A stretch of 56,207 bases of DNA, from positions 1 through 56,207 of the forward strand of contig CABUKW010000004.1 in the NCBI GenBank assembly GCA_902492275.1, in the 5' to 3' direction. Shown piece by piece: positions 24,944-33,133 of the stretch. Source of the stretch: an uncultured Peptococcaceae bacterium (GTDB lineage: Bacteria > Bacillota > Peptococcia > Peptococcales > Peptococcaceae). The notes under the pieces were generated by a model that saw only the letters and a list, made by a program, of their open reading frames with translations, made no database searches and was not told the origin of the DNA. The position numbers and the translations under genes are program-made. Every line of letters starts with the position of its first letter. The first letter of the stretch is position 1.

Positions 24944-27424
24944 ATGGATTGTTGCGTTTATACACCGCAAGAAGAATACTTAAAAAACTTGCGAGAAGGA
25001 GAACAGAGCATTAGAAAAGGTAGGGAACGTATCTATCGCATTATTGATCGCTACAATGGCACAAAGCCAGCTATTGATATAGAACGAGGCCTTTACTTTA
25101 CCCAATCCATGAAACAAACGGAAGGGGAAATGTTGGTATTACGTTGGGCTAAAGCCTTAAAATATATTGCAGAAAATATTACAATTTATATTGATGATGA
25201 TACATTGATTGTTGGTCGTGGCGGAAAGCCTGGCAGATATGGTCTAGTCTATCCAGAGCTTGATGGGAATATTATGGATATTACGATTAAAGATGTAGCA
25301 AATCGTAAAGAATCGTCCTTTAGCATTTCGGAAGAAGATGGGCGTATCATTTTAGGAGAAATTTGTCCATATTGGAAAGATAAATCCTTTTGGGAAGATC
25401 TCGTCAAGGCGTTACCAGAAGAAACGTTACGTTTAACCTATGATCCAAAGGAGCCAGTGAAGTCCAGACATATTTTAGATGAATTGACGACCTATCGCTC
25501 CTCAATTAACTGGGTGCCAGACTATGAAAAAGCTTTGAAAAGAGGCTTTAAGTCACTGAAGGAAGAAGCGCAGAGCAAGCTGGAGGCATTAGATCCATTC
25601 AATGTGAGAGATACCATGGAAAAGAAGCCTTTTTTAGAGGCTATGATTTTGGTATGCGATGCTATTGTATTGTGGGCTAGACGACATGGAGATAAGGCTG
25701 CAGAGCTTGCTCAGATAGAGAAAGATCCAATTAGAAAGAGGGAACTTTTGGAGATTGCAGAAAGGTGCTACTGGGTACCGGAGAATCCAGCTAGAAATTT
25801 TCGCGAAGCAGTACAATGTCAATGGTTTGTGCAGATGTTTTCACGATTAGAACAAAAGACAGGTGCCATTGTATCTAATGGCCGTATGGACCAGTATCTC
25901 TATCCTTATTATAAAGCTGATAAGGAAGCCGGAATTCTGACTGATCAACAGGCTATGGAAACGTTGGAATGTTTGTGGGTCATGATGGCCCAGTTTACAG
26001 ATTTATGTTTTAGCCCTAATGGCGCTAGTCAACAGGAAGGCTGGGCTCATTGGGAAGCGGTTACTATTGGTGGACAAACTAGAACTGGCAACGATGCTAC
26101 CAATGAATTAAGCTATTTATTTTTACGTTCTAAACGAGAATTACCGTTGAACTATCCAGATTTGGCAGCACGTATTCACGTCAGATCTCCACAGCGTTTT
26201 TTACGGGAAGTGGCATTGACAATTAAAGACGGCGCTGGCTATCCTAAGCTATTTAATGATGAAGAAATTGTGTTGAACCTAGTTGGACAAGGAGCTTCTT
26301 TAGCGGATGCGCTTGATTATTCTGCTTCTGGTTGTGCAGAAGTGCGTATGCCGAATCGGGATACCTTTACTTGTGGGCATCCATATCTTAATTTAGTTTC
26401 CTGTGTAGAAATGACGCTTTATAATGGTCAGACCTTTATGACTGGTGATGAACAGATTGGTTTAAAAACAGGGGATCCATGCACATTTAATAGCTGGGAG
26501 GAATTCTGGAATGCTTATAAAGCACAGTTGACAAATTTACTGAAACATGCTTTTGTGCAGGAATATAACATTATGAAACTGCGTCCGTTACATTTTGCCT
26601 GCCCATTGAATTCTGTACTGCATGACCTCTGCATGGAAGCTTGCATAGATTTACATCAAAATCATATTCCAGGTGGCATAGACATCGGGTTTATTGATGT
26701 AATCGGATATGCAACAGCCGCTGATTCTTTAGCAGCTGTGAAAAAACTTGTATTTGAAGATAAAGTATTAACAATGTCTGAAGTGATTGATGCGTTGCGA
26801 AATAATTTTGAAGGAAGAGAAGTGATTCGTCAACAGATGCTTCATGCTCCTAAGTATGGCAATAACGATCCTTATGTAGATAATATTGCCAAGGAGATTA
26901 CACGCGTGTATTTAGAATTTGCCAAACAGCATTCTCCCGAATTAGGTGTACATTTGGATCCGCGTATGGTGCCAGTAACAGGACATGTATCGTTAGGAAA
27001 AAGCACAGGGGCAACTCCAAACGGACGAATTGTAGGTTTTCCATTATCAGATGGTGCTTCTGCATCCCATGGCAGTGATACGAATGGTCCTACGGCAGTA
27101 TTGTTGTCAAATGCAGCATCTAAGCTTTTTGAATATCGGGAAAGAGGCTCTCGATTGATTAATATCAAATTTACGCCCTCTAGCATTGAAGGAGAAGAAG
27201 GAATAGAAAAACTGATTGCATTTATTCGTGCGTGGTGTGACTTAAAATTGTGGTTTATTCAGTTCAATGTTATCAATCGAGAAACATTGGTAGCGGCAAA
27301 AGAACAACCGGAAGATTATAAAAGCTTAATTGTCCGTGTGGCTGGTTACAGTGCTTATTTTGTAGAATTGTCATCAGATTTACAAGATGACATTATTGCA
27401 AGAACACAACAAACAACGATTTAA
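24944..27424 (+). CDS. Glycyl radical enzyme (eliminase-type, substrate unknown)
   Basis: An 826-residue pyruvate-formate-lyase-like glycyl radical enzyme. The thiyl-radical Cys is C464 in YSASGCAEVRMP, with E466 two residues on. The Cys-x-Glu arrangement is shared by diol dehydratase, choline lyase and hydroxyproline dehydratase, which eliminate water or amine. The radical Gly is G801 in RVAGYSAYF, followed by a DDIIARTQQ tail where relatives usually have RTEH. Length fits the family. No radical-SAM activase is encoded in the window, which is unusual because it normally adjoins. The subclass could be a dehydratase, a C-N or C-S lyase, or less likely a decarboxylase. The operon is AT-richer than its surroundings, suggesting acquisition. 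Confidence 0.92.
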   Translation: MDCCVYTPQEEYLKNLREGEQSIRKGRERIYRIIDRYNGTKPAIDIERGLYFTQSMKQTEGEMLVLRWAKALKYIAENITIYIDDDTLIVGRGGKPGRYGLVYPELDGNIMDITIKDVANRKESSFSISEEDGRIILGEICPYWKDKSFWEDLVKALPEETLRLTYDPKEPVKSRHILDELTTYRSSINWVPDYEKALKRGFKSLKEEAQSKLEALDPFNVRDTMEKKPFLEAMILVCDAIVLWARRHGDKAAELAQIEKDPIRKRELLEIAERCYWVPENPARNFREAVQCQWFVQMFSRLEQKTGAIVSNGRMDQYLYPYYKADKEAGILTDQQAMETLECLWVMMAQFTDLCFSPNGASQQEGWAHWEAVTIGGQTRTGNDATNELSYLFLRSKRELPLNYPDLAARIHVRSPQRFLREVALTIKDGAGYPKLFNDEEIVLNLVGQGASLADALDYSASGCAEVRMPNRDTFTCGHPYLNLVSCVEMTLYNGQTFMTGDEQIGLKTGDPCTFNSWEEFWNAYKAQLTNLLKHAFVQEYNIMKLRPLHFACPLNSVLHDLCMEACIDLHQNHIPGGIDIGFIDVIGYATAADSLAAVKKLVFEDKVLTMSEVIDALRNNFEGREVIRQQMLHAPKYGNNDPYVDNIAKEITRVYLEFAKQHSPELGVHLDPRMVPVTGHVSLGKSTGATPNGRIVGFPLSDGASASHGSDTNGPTAVLLSNAASKLFEYRERGSRLINIKFTPSSIEGEEGIEKLIAFIRAWCDLKLWFIQFNVINRETLVAAKEQPEDYKSLIVRVAGYSAYFVELSSDLQDDIIARTQQTTI

Positions 27425-27439
27425 TAAGGAGAAAATATA

Positions 27440-28285
27440 ATGCCAATTATAGATTTTAGATTTCGTCCACATACAAGAGAGACGCTAGAAGCCTTAAGCA
27501 GCAGTCCTATTTTTCGTAAAGGATTGTTGGAAAGTGGCCGCGATTTGGATGCTTTTGTAAAATCAGCTAAGAATATGGATGAGATTGCAAATGAACTATA
27601 TGCAGCTGATTTTATGCGTGCTGTTATTGTGGGACGCGATGCTGAAACAACATATCAGTTTAAACCAAATCATGAAGAAATAATTCCTTTTTTAAAGAAG
27701 TATCCAGATTTATTTATAGGCTTTGCCGGTGTGGATCCTCATAAGGGTATGGAGGCGGTTTACCAACTGGAAACGTTAGTAAAAGATAATGGCTTTTGTG
27801 GAGCGGCCATTGATCCTATGTATGCGCGAATTCACAGTAACCATGAGCGTTATTACCCTATTTATGCAAAATGCTGTGAATTAAATATTCCAATTATTAT
27901 TACAACTGGATTAAGTCCATCTTCACCAGGTGTTACAATGGATTCCTCAGCGCCCATCTATATTGATGCAGTTGCAAGAGATTTCCCTATGCTTAAAATT
28001 ATTTTAAGTCATGGTGGTTATCCGTGGGTTGGGGAAGCAATTGGTCTGGCAATTCGGAACTCTAACGTATATCTAGAATTGTCAGAATGTGAAACGCAAC
28101 CATTGAGTAAGGCATATTTAGAAGCTGCCAATGGTCCTTTACGAGATAAAATTCTCTTTGCCAGTGCCCATCCTTTCTTTCATTATCAAGACGAGATTGC
28201 TTTATATCAAAATTTGTCATTGGATGAAAATGTACGAGAAAATATTATGTGGAAAAATGCAGCGAAACTATTAAATCTTCTATAA
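27440..28285 (+). CDS. Amidohydrolase-2-like protein with altered metal site
   Basis: A 281-residue TIM-barrel protein resembling the amidohydrolase-2 group (metal-dependent hydrolases and decarboxylases). The barrel pattern is clear (IGFAGVDPHKG, ILSHGGYPWVGEA, FASAHPFF). The usual strand-1 His-x-His is R7-F-R9 (IIDFRFRPH), strand 5 has T156 where a His is expected, and the final Asp is A243; H191 is kept. It may therefore bind no metal or bind it differently. It lies 15 bp after the glycyl radical enzyme, so it presumably acts on that enzyme's substrate or product. It could be a lactonase, decarboxylase or isomerase. Confidence 0.75.
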   Translation: MPIIDFRFRPHTRETLEALSSSPIFRKGLLESGRDLDAFVKSAKNMDEIANELYAADFMRAVIVGRDAETTYQFKPNHEEIIPFLKKYPDLFIGFAGVDPHKGMEAVYQLETLVKDNGFCGAAIDPMYARIHSNHERYYPIYAKCCELNIPIIITTGLSPSSPGVTMDSSAPIYIDAVARDFPMLKIILSHGGYPWVGEAIGLAIRNSNVYLELSECETQPLSKAYLEAANGPLRDKILFASAHPFFHYQDEIALYQNLSLDENVRENIMWKNAAKLLNLL

Positions 28286-28313
28286 ATACGTTCAATTATG
28301 TCAAGGGGGCAAA

Positions 28314-29177
28314 ATGATGCAACGAATTGCATTTTTCGGGTTGGGGACAATGGGCGTTCCAATTGTAAAAAATTTACTGAAAGCTGGTTATGCCGTATCA
28401 ACAATTGTCCATAATGGTAATAGAACAGGCCCAGATGAAATTGCAAAATATGGCGCATATATTGCCGATACAGTGGAACAAGCTGTGAAGAATGCTGATG
28501 TTATTATGAGTATTGTGACTGATGATGCTGCAGTACGAGATATCTATTTAAATAAAGAAATGCATCAATTCGTCAAGGAAGGTGCCATTATCATTGAAAT
28601 GACATCTTGTTCTTCAGCCATGGTGATGGAACTACAGGACTATTATCTAGACAAGTCTGTCAGGGTTATTGATGCACCTGTTACTGGTGCAAAAATAGGT
28701 GCCGAAACAGGTACGTTGACTATTTTGGGGGCTGGCGAAGCAGAGGCTGTTGCGAAGGTAAAACCTATATTGGATACTATTAGCAAGAAATTTTATAATC
28801 TTGGGACTATTGGAAACGGAAAATTTGTAAAAGCGACAACAAATTTAATGGGAGCTGTGAATTTAGCTGTAGTGGGTGAGATTTATCGGCTTGTAAAAGC
28901 TAGAGGAATTGATATGGAACAGTTTTTTACTGTGGCACAGGAAAGCGCTGGCGGGTCTACGCAATTTACAAGAAACTTTCCCAAAATGGTACAGCAAGAT
29001 TATAGTAGCACTTTTACGTTAAAGCTTTTGCGCAAAGATATGGGCTTGGCACTGGATATGGCAGAAGGTGTGGATATGCCCATTTCGCAATATGCATATC
29101 AATTATATCAAGTAGCTACGCTTTTTGATAATGAAGATTGTAGTGCTATTGCAAAAGTAGATCAGCTATTGAATTAG
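28314..29177 (+). CDS. Beta-hydroxyacid dehydrogenase (HIBADH family)
   Basis: A 287-residue NAD(P)-dependent dehydrogenase of the 3-hydroxyisobutyrate / tartronate-semialdehyde reductase family. It has the Rossmann motif FFGLGTMG (8-15), the substrate loop DAPVTGAKIGAETGTL (120-135) and the catalytic lysine K173 with N177 in GNGKFVKATTNLM. The length of about 290 fits. It probably oxidises or reduces a 2-substituted 3-hydroxyacid/aldehyde formed in the glycyl-radical pathway. AAGGGGGC precedes ATG 28314. It is the last gene of the operon before a bidirectional terminator. Confidence 0.88.
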   Translation: MMQRIAFFGLGTMGVPIVKNLLKAGYAVSTIVHNGNRTGPDEIAKYGAYIADTVEQAVKNADVIMSIVTDDAAVRDIYLNKEMHQFVKEGAIIIEMTSCSSAMVMELQDYYLDKSVRVIDAPVTGAKIGAETGTLTILGAGEAEAVAKVKPILDTISKKFYNLGTIGNGKFVKATTNLMGAVNLAVVGEIYRLVKARGIDMEQFFTVAQESAGGSTQFTRNFPKMVQQDYSSTFTLKLLRKDMGLALDMAEGVDMPISQYAYQLYQVATLFDNEDCSAIAKVDQLLN

Positions 29178-29203
29178 ATAGCAATAAAAAGAGAATAACA
29201 CAT

Positions 29204-29247
29204 AAAAACGCAGGGAGTTAATTTATAAAAGTACTTCCTGCGTTTTT
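29204..29247. terminator. Bidirectional terminator, catabolic operon / LysR gene
   Basis: The stem AAAAACGCAGG..AGT / ACT..CCTGCGTTTTT lies between convergent genes. Confidence 0.82.
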
Positions 29248-29255
29248 CTATTTGG

Positions 29256-30182
29256 TTAGTTTATCTGTAATTCTTGCAGAAAAATCTGCTTTGTTAAACG
29301 GATTACGTCTTTATAGCAATCGGACTTCAAATTTTTCTTTCGATATAGTAGATAATAATTTAGTGGTTGTGGATAATCCATAATGTCCATCAGTTTGATT
29401 TTTCCATTAAGCACATAAGAGTTTTTGGAAAGCATATGTCCAGGCATGGTGGCTACAGCTCTGTTTTCGGCAACAATTTGCAGAATATTTTCCAAATTAC
29501 TTAAATGAAATAGTGTCCCGTATTGAAAATACTGTTTGAATAGTGGTGCAGCAATTGGGTCATCTTTTTCAGGATACATTGCGAGGTTCAAGGAAGATAA
29601 ATCCGATAAAGTCAGATATTTTTCTGTGGCCAATGGATTTTTGGTACTTACTAATACTTGACAATGATCTTCTAATAGTAAATCTAATTTCCATTGCTTT
29701 TCTTTTACTTGCTGACGGAAAGATTCTTCATCTTTGGGCAATATAGAAATCAAACCTATGGAGTAATCGGTATTTTCTAGATAAGCTGGAATTGCTTGAT
29801 TTTTAACTTCATAGGTAAAAACGTTTAATCCTTTATAGCAATGGTCTAATTCCAAAACAAGCGGTGTGATAATAGAGTGATAAGCGGCAGGATTGGCTAC
29901 AATATGAATCGTGTTGTGCATATGCTTTTCTTTTTCTGCCAATAGTTTCCACTGTGCTGTAATAGAAAAGATTCGTTCACAGTCAGCCAGTAATCGTTCC
30001 CCATTTGGAGTTAATACGACACCACTATGAGAACGAATTAGTAACTGGAAACCCAATTCTTTTTCTAGCCCGTTTAGCGCAGCGGTTAAAGCAGGCTGCG
30101 TCATAAATAGATTTCGTGCTGCTTCGTTGATAGATTTGGTATGTGCAACTTCGCAAAAATATTTTAGATGCTCGATTCGCAT
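29256..30182 (-). CDS. LysR-family transcriptional regulator
   Basis: A 308-residue regulator. The N-terminal winged helix begins MRIEHLKYFCEVAHTKSINEAAR and continues TQPALTAALNGLEKELG, the classic LysR motif. A periplasmic-binding-like effector domain follows. The start is placed at ATG 30182, where the LysR fold begins; the frame stays open to 30227 without similarity. It is convergent with the glycyl-radical operon, so it is the likely but unproven regulator of that operon and perhaps of the SLC13 genes. Confidence 0.92.
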   Translation of the reverse strand: MRIEHLKYFCEVAHTKSINEAARNLFMTQPALTAALNGLEKELGFQLLIRSHSGVVLTPNGERLLADCERIFSITAQWKLLAEKEKHMHNTIHIVANPAAYHSIITPLVLELDHCYKGLNVFTYEVKNQAIPAYLENTDYSIGLISILPKDEESFRQQVKEKQWKLDLLLEDHCQVLVSTKNPLATEKYLTLSDLSSLNLAMYPEKDDPIAAPLFKQYFQYGTLFHLSNLENILQIVAENRAVATMPGHMLSKNSYVLNGKIKLMDIMDYPQPLNYYLLYRKKNLKSDCYKDVIRLTKQIFLQELQIN

Positions 30183-30324
30183 GTAATTCTCATTCCTTTT
30201 AGTATAAACTTGAAAGCTTATTCTCATTATACCTTATTTATTAGTAGCACGACAACCGTTTTGGATGAATTGTTGCAAATAAATCAAAAAAGCGACATAT
30301 GAATAACATATGCCGCAAAAATAT

Positions 30325-31593
30325 CTATTTCTTGATAACTTCCAAACCACCCATGTATGGACGCAATACCTCAGGCACTACCACGCTGCCGTCTGGCTGC
30401 TGATAGTTTTCTAAAATAGCGGCCACTGTACGGCCGACTGCCAAACCGGAACCGTTTAAGGTGTGGACAAAGCGTACCTTGCCGTCTTCATCACGGAAGC
30501 GGATGTTAGCCCGTCTGGCCTGGAAATCTACAAAGTTGCTGCAGGAGGAGATTTCCTTGTAAGCGTTATAGCTTGGCAGCCATACTTCAATGTCGTAGGT
30601 TTTGCAGGAAGAGAAGCCAATATCGCCGGTAGGCAGGGTGATAACACGATAAGGCAGCTGTAGAGCCTGCAATGCTTCTTCTGCATCGTTTGTTAGTGAT
30701 TCTAATTCTTCAAAGGAATGGTCTGGATGGGCGAATTTTACCATCTCAACCTTATGGAATTGATGCTGACGGATAATGCCGCGGGTGTCACGGCCAGCGG
30801 AGCCAGCTTCAGCACGGAAGCATGGACTGAAAGCGCAATGCTTAATAGGCAAATCTTTCACATTTAAAATTTCATCGCGATAATAGTTGGTTACTGGCAC
30901 TTCGGCAGTTGGAATCAGGTAGTAGTCTAAGCCTTCCAGTTTGAACATGTCTTCTGCAAATTTAGGCAGCTGACCAGTGCCAATCATGCTGGCTTTGTTA
31001 GCCATATAAGGCGGCATCAGTTCTTCGTAGCCATGTTTTTGTGTGTGCAGATCTAAGAAAAAGCTGATAACGGCCCGTTCCAGACGAGCGCCTAGGCCTC
31101 TGTAAAAGGTAAACCGTGCGCCGGTGACTTTGGCAGCCCGCTCAAAATCCAAAATGCCTAAATTGGTGCCGATATCCCAGTGGGCCAACGGTTCATAATC
31201 AAATTTTGCCGGTTCGCCCCAGGTACGTTCTACCCGATAATTTTCTTCGCCGCCTTCTGGCAGAGATTCATGGGGAATGTTGGGAATGCTCAAAATGATT
31301 TCTTCCATTTTGGCATCTACTTCGGCTACCTGTTGATCCAGTGCTTTAATATCTTCGCCTACTTTGCTCATTTGAGCAACCAGTTCGTCGGCATTTTCGC
31401 CGGCTTTTTTCAATTTGCCGATTTCTTTGGAAACGGTGTTTCTCGTATTTTTTAACTGTTCTACTTCGGTCAACAGCGCTCTGCGTTTTTCGTCTAAAGC
31501 CAAAAATGGTGCTAAATCTAAATCCATTCCTCTTTTTTTCATGCCAGCCACAACGGCATCAGGATTGGAACGGACGAACTTAATATCTAACAT
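30325..31593 (-). CDS. serS: Seryl-tRNA synthetase
   Basis: A 422-residue class II aminoacyl-tRNA synthetase charging tRNA-Ser. The N-terminal coiled-coil arm (about 30-100, rich in Lys/Glu/Val) binds the long variable arm of the tRNA. Motif 2 is FRAEAGSAGRDTRGIIRQHQ with FHKVEMV after it. Motif 3 is GSGLAVGRTVAAILEN. ATG 31593 has AGGAG upstream; the frame extends to 31620 without support. No T-box leader is seen. The tRNA-Ser gene lies 3 kb away, an arrangement reminiscent of origin-proximal regions in Firmicutes. Confidence 0.97.
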   Translation of the reverse strand: MLDIKFVRSNPDAVVAGMKKRGMDLDLAPFLALDEKRRALLTEVEQLKNTRNTVSKEIGKLKKAGENADELVAQMSKVGEDIKALDQQVAEVDAKMEEIILSIPNIPHESLPEGGEENYRVERTWGEPAKFDYEPLAHWDIGTNLGILDFERAAKVTGARFTFYRGLGARLERAVISFFLDLHTQKHGYEELMPPYMANKASMIGTGQLPKFAEDMFKLEGLDYYLIPTAEVPVTNYYRDEILNVKDLPIKHCAFSPCFRAEAGSAGRDTRGIIRQHQFHKVEMVKFAHPDHSFEELESLTNDAEEALQALQLPYRVITLPTGDIGFSSCKTYDIEVWLPSYNAYKEISSCSNFVDFQARRANIRFRDEDGKVRFVHTLNGSGLAVGRTVAAILENYQQPDGSVVVPEVLRPYMGGLEVIKK

Positions 31594-31679
31594 AATTGCG
31601 ACTCTCCTTTTTAAATTCACTTATCTATAATTTAACGGCAAAAAGGCGGTAATGTCAAGCTTCCTGCTGCATTTTTCTG

Positions 31680-32240
31680 TCAAAATTCCCGACTATTTTT
31701 CAAAGCTGCCACCATTTCCAGCCAATAGTTGTAGATATGAGGCTGCGGTGTAAATTCGGCGACACAGCTGCAGGCCAGATAATTACCTTGCCGTATTACA
31801 ACAGGCCCATATTGTTTATCCTGACAAAGTATGCCTAAGTTGGGCGCTAAGTGGTGAAAGCGAATATCGGGCAAAAAGGCTGCTGTAAAACGGTCCGCGG
31901 TAAAACCGGGCATTTCCAGTATGGCTGTTGTTAAGCTGCGGGAAGGCCGCAGAGAAACGGAACAGTCCATAACAGAAAAGAAATTTTTTTGCCCCAAGGG
32001 AACAGCCCCAGCGGCAATCCCTAACAGACAAATTTGTCTGGCCCGTTTTTGTATGGCGGGCTGTAGTTGCTGCAGCTGCTTTTGATAATCGGCACTTTTC
32101 CAACCAGTAATCAGTAAGCCGTCAATCTGCGCCAGCTGCTTTTCGTGCTTGATTGTCATATGCTTGATTTGGAGTTGTCGAAAAATTTCTGCATCGCGCT
32201 GCAATAAAAAATCGGGACCAATCATGCCGATTTTGAACAT
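31680..32240 (-). CDS. PdxT-like glutaminase homologue lacking catalytic residues
   Basis: A 186-residue protein that follows the layout of PdxT, the glutaminase subunit of PLP synthase: an IGMIGPDFLLQRD start, DGLLITGWKS where PdxT has a GGES motif, LLGIAAGAVPLG where PdxT has G-x-C-A-G, a FFSVMDCSV segment, and EFTPQPHIYNYWLEM near the end. The nucleophile Cys is A76 and the catalytic His of the HPE motif is absent (VAEFT), so it cannot be a normal glutaminase. No pdxS neighbours it. It could bind a metabolite or partner, or be decaying. RBS AAAGGAGG. Confidence 0.65.
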   Translation of the reverse strand: MFKIGMIGPDFLLQRDAEIFRQLQIKHMTIKHEKQLAQIDGLLITGWKSADYQKQLQQLQPAIQKRARQICLLGIAAGAVPLGQKNFFSVMDCSVSLRPSRSLTTAILEMPGFTADRFTAAFLPDIRFHHLAPNLGILCQDKQYGPVVIRQGNYLACSCVAEFTPQPHIYNYWLEMVAALKNSREF

Positions 32241-32312
32241 AAGTAACCTCCTTTCGAGGAAATCGCTATAAAAAGTTGTGAGTATTGTTTTTATTTTGGA
32301 TTTGCAGAAAAA

Positions 32313-32328
32313 TGTTTCACGTGAAACA
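32313..32328. promoter_or_regulatory. parS site 2
   Basis: TGTTTCACGTGAAACA, identical to sites 1 and 3. It shares the flank ATTTGCAATT with site 3 read on its minus strand. Confidence 0.9.
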
Positions 32329-32487
32329 TTTGCAATTTTGTAAGAAATGTGACTGTATCAGTTTATGCAGCGATGGGGCAATGCGGTTCCATTGGCAAAA
32401 AGATTCTGCTTGCGTATGCGGAACAGCTGATGTATAGTATAAGAAAAATTAGAAATGGATAGAGGCTTATTATAGGCGAAAGGAGGA

Positions 32488-32989
32488 ATGGCGGTGTATT
32501 TTCCTAAAAATCTGGAAGAACTGGAGCAAGTAAAACAGGAGTGTATGCAGTTGGTCAATAAACGGGCTCTGTTGTCAGGCGCAGCCGCTGCCGTTCCGTT
32601 GCCTGGCGTAGATATTTCGGCCGATATTACCATTATGATCGAGTTATTGACAGAAATTAATAAGCGGTTTGGTTTGTCGGAGGAGCAAATCGGTCAGCTA
32701 GCGCAAAAAAGTATTGTTGGTGATTATATCTTCTGTGGGCAATGAATTGGCTGGCAAAACCGTATCGGCTACAGTAGTGCGCAGTTTGCTGAAAAAGGTG
32801 AGCAGCCGGATTGCTGCCCGTCAGGTCAGCCGTTTTGTACCATTGATGGGACAAGCTGTGTCGGCAGGCATCAGCTTTGCCGCTATGCGTTATTTGGGGC
32901 GCAATCACGTCAATCAGTGCTATCAAATTGCCTTGCGTTATATGAGCCAGATTGATGTGCGGTTTACCAGCGATGTGATAGATATCTAA
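32488..32989 (+). pseudogene. DUF697-like membrane protein gene, frameshifted
   Basis: Two overlapping frames form one protein. The first (from ATG 32488, RBS AAAGGAGGA) carries ALLSGAAAAVPLPGVDISAD and stops at 32745. The second continues with VIISSVGNELAGKTVSATVV and IAARQVSRFVPLMGQAVSAG to 32989. Reading five instead of six A at 32705-32710 joins them seamlessly as LAQKVLLVIISSVGNEL. The merged protein of about 166 residues resembles DUF697-type hydrophobic domains often attached to GTPases. Whether the indel is a real mutation, frameshift-regulated, or a sequencing error cannot be told. Confidence 0.7.
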
Positions 32990-33133
32990 TATGATTTGTC
33001 ATAGTTATATCAAATTTTTCACCTTAATTATTACTATATTGTTTGCGTTAATTTGGTCGAAATTCTTGCGAAGCCTAGGGTAATCTGTTAAACTGATTAA
33101 AACGGTTGGATATAAGAACGAAGAGGTGATGGC

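Noticed and set aside
31594..31679. T-box riboswitch before serS
   Set aside because: The 86-bp gap is too short and has no T-box motif.
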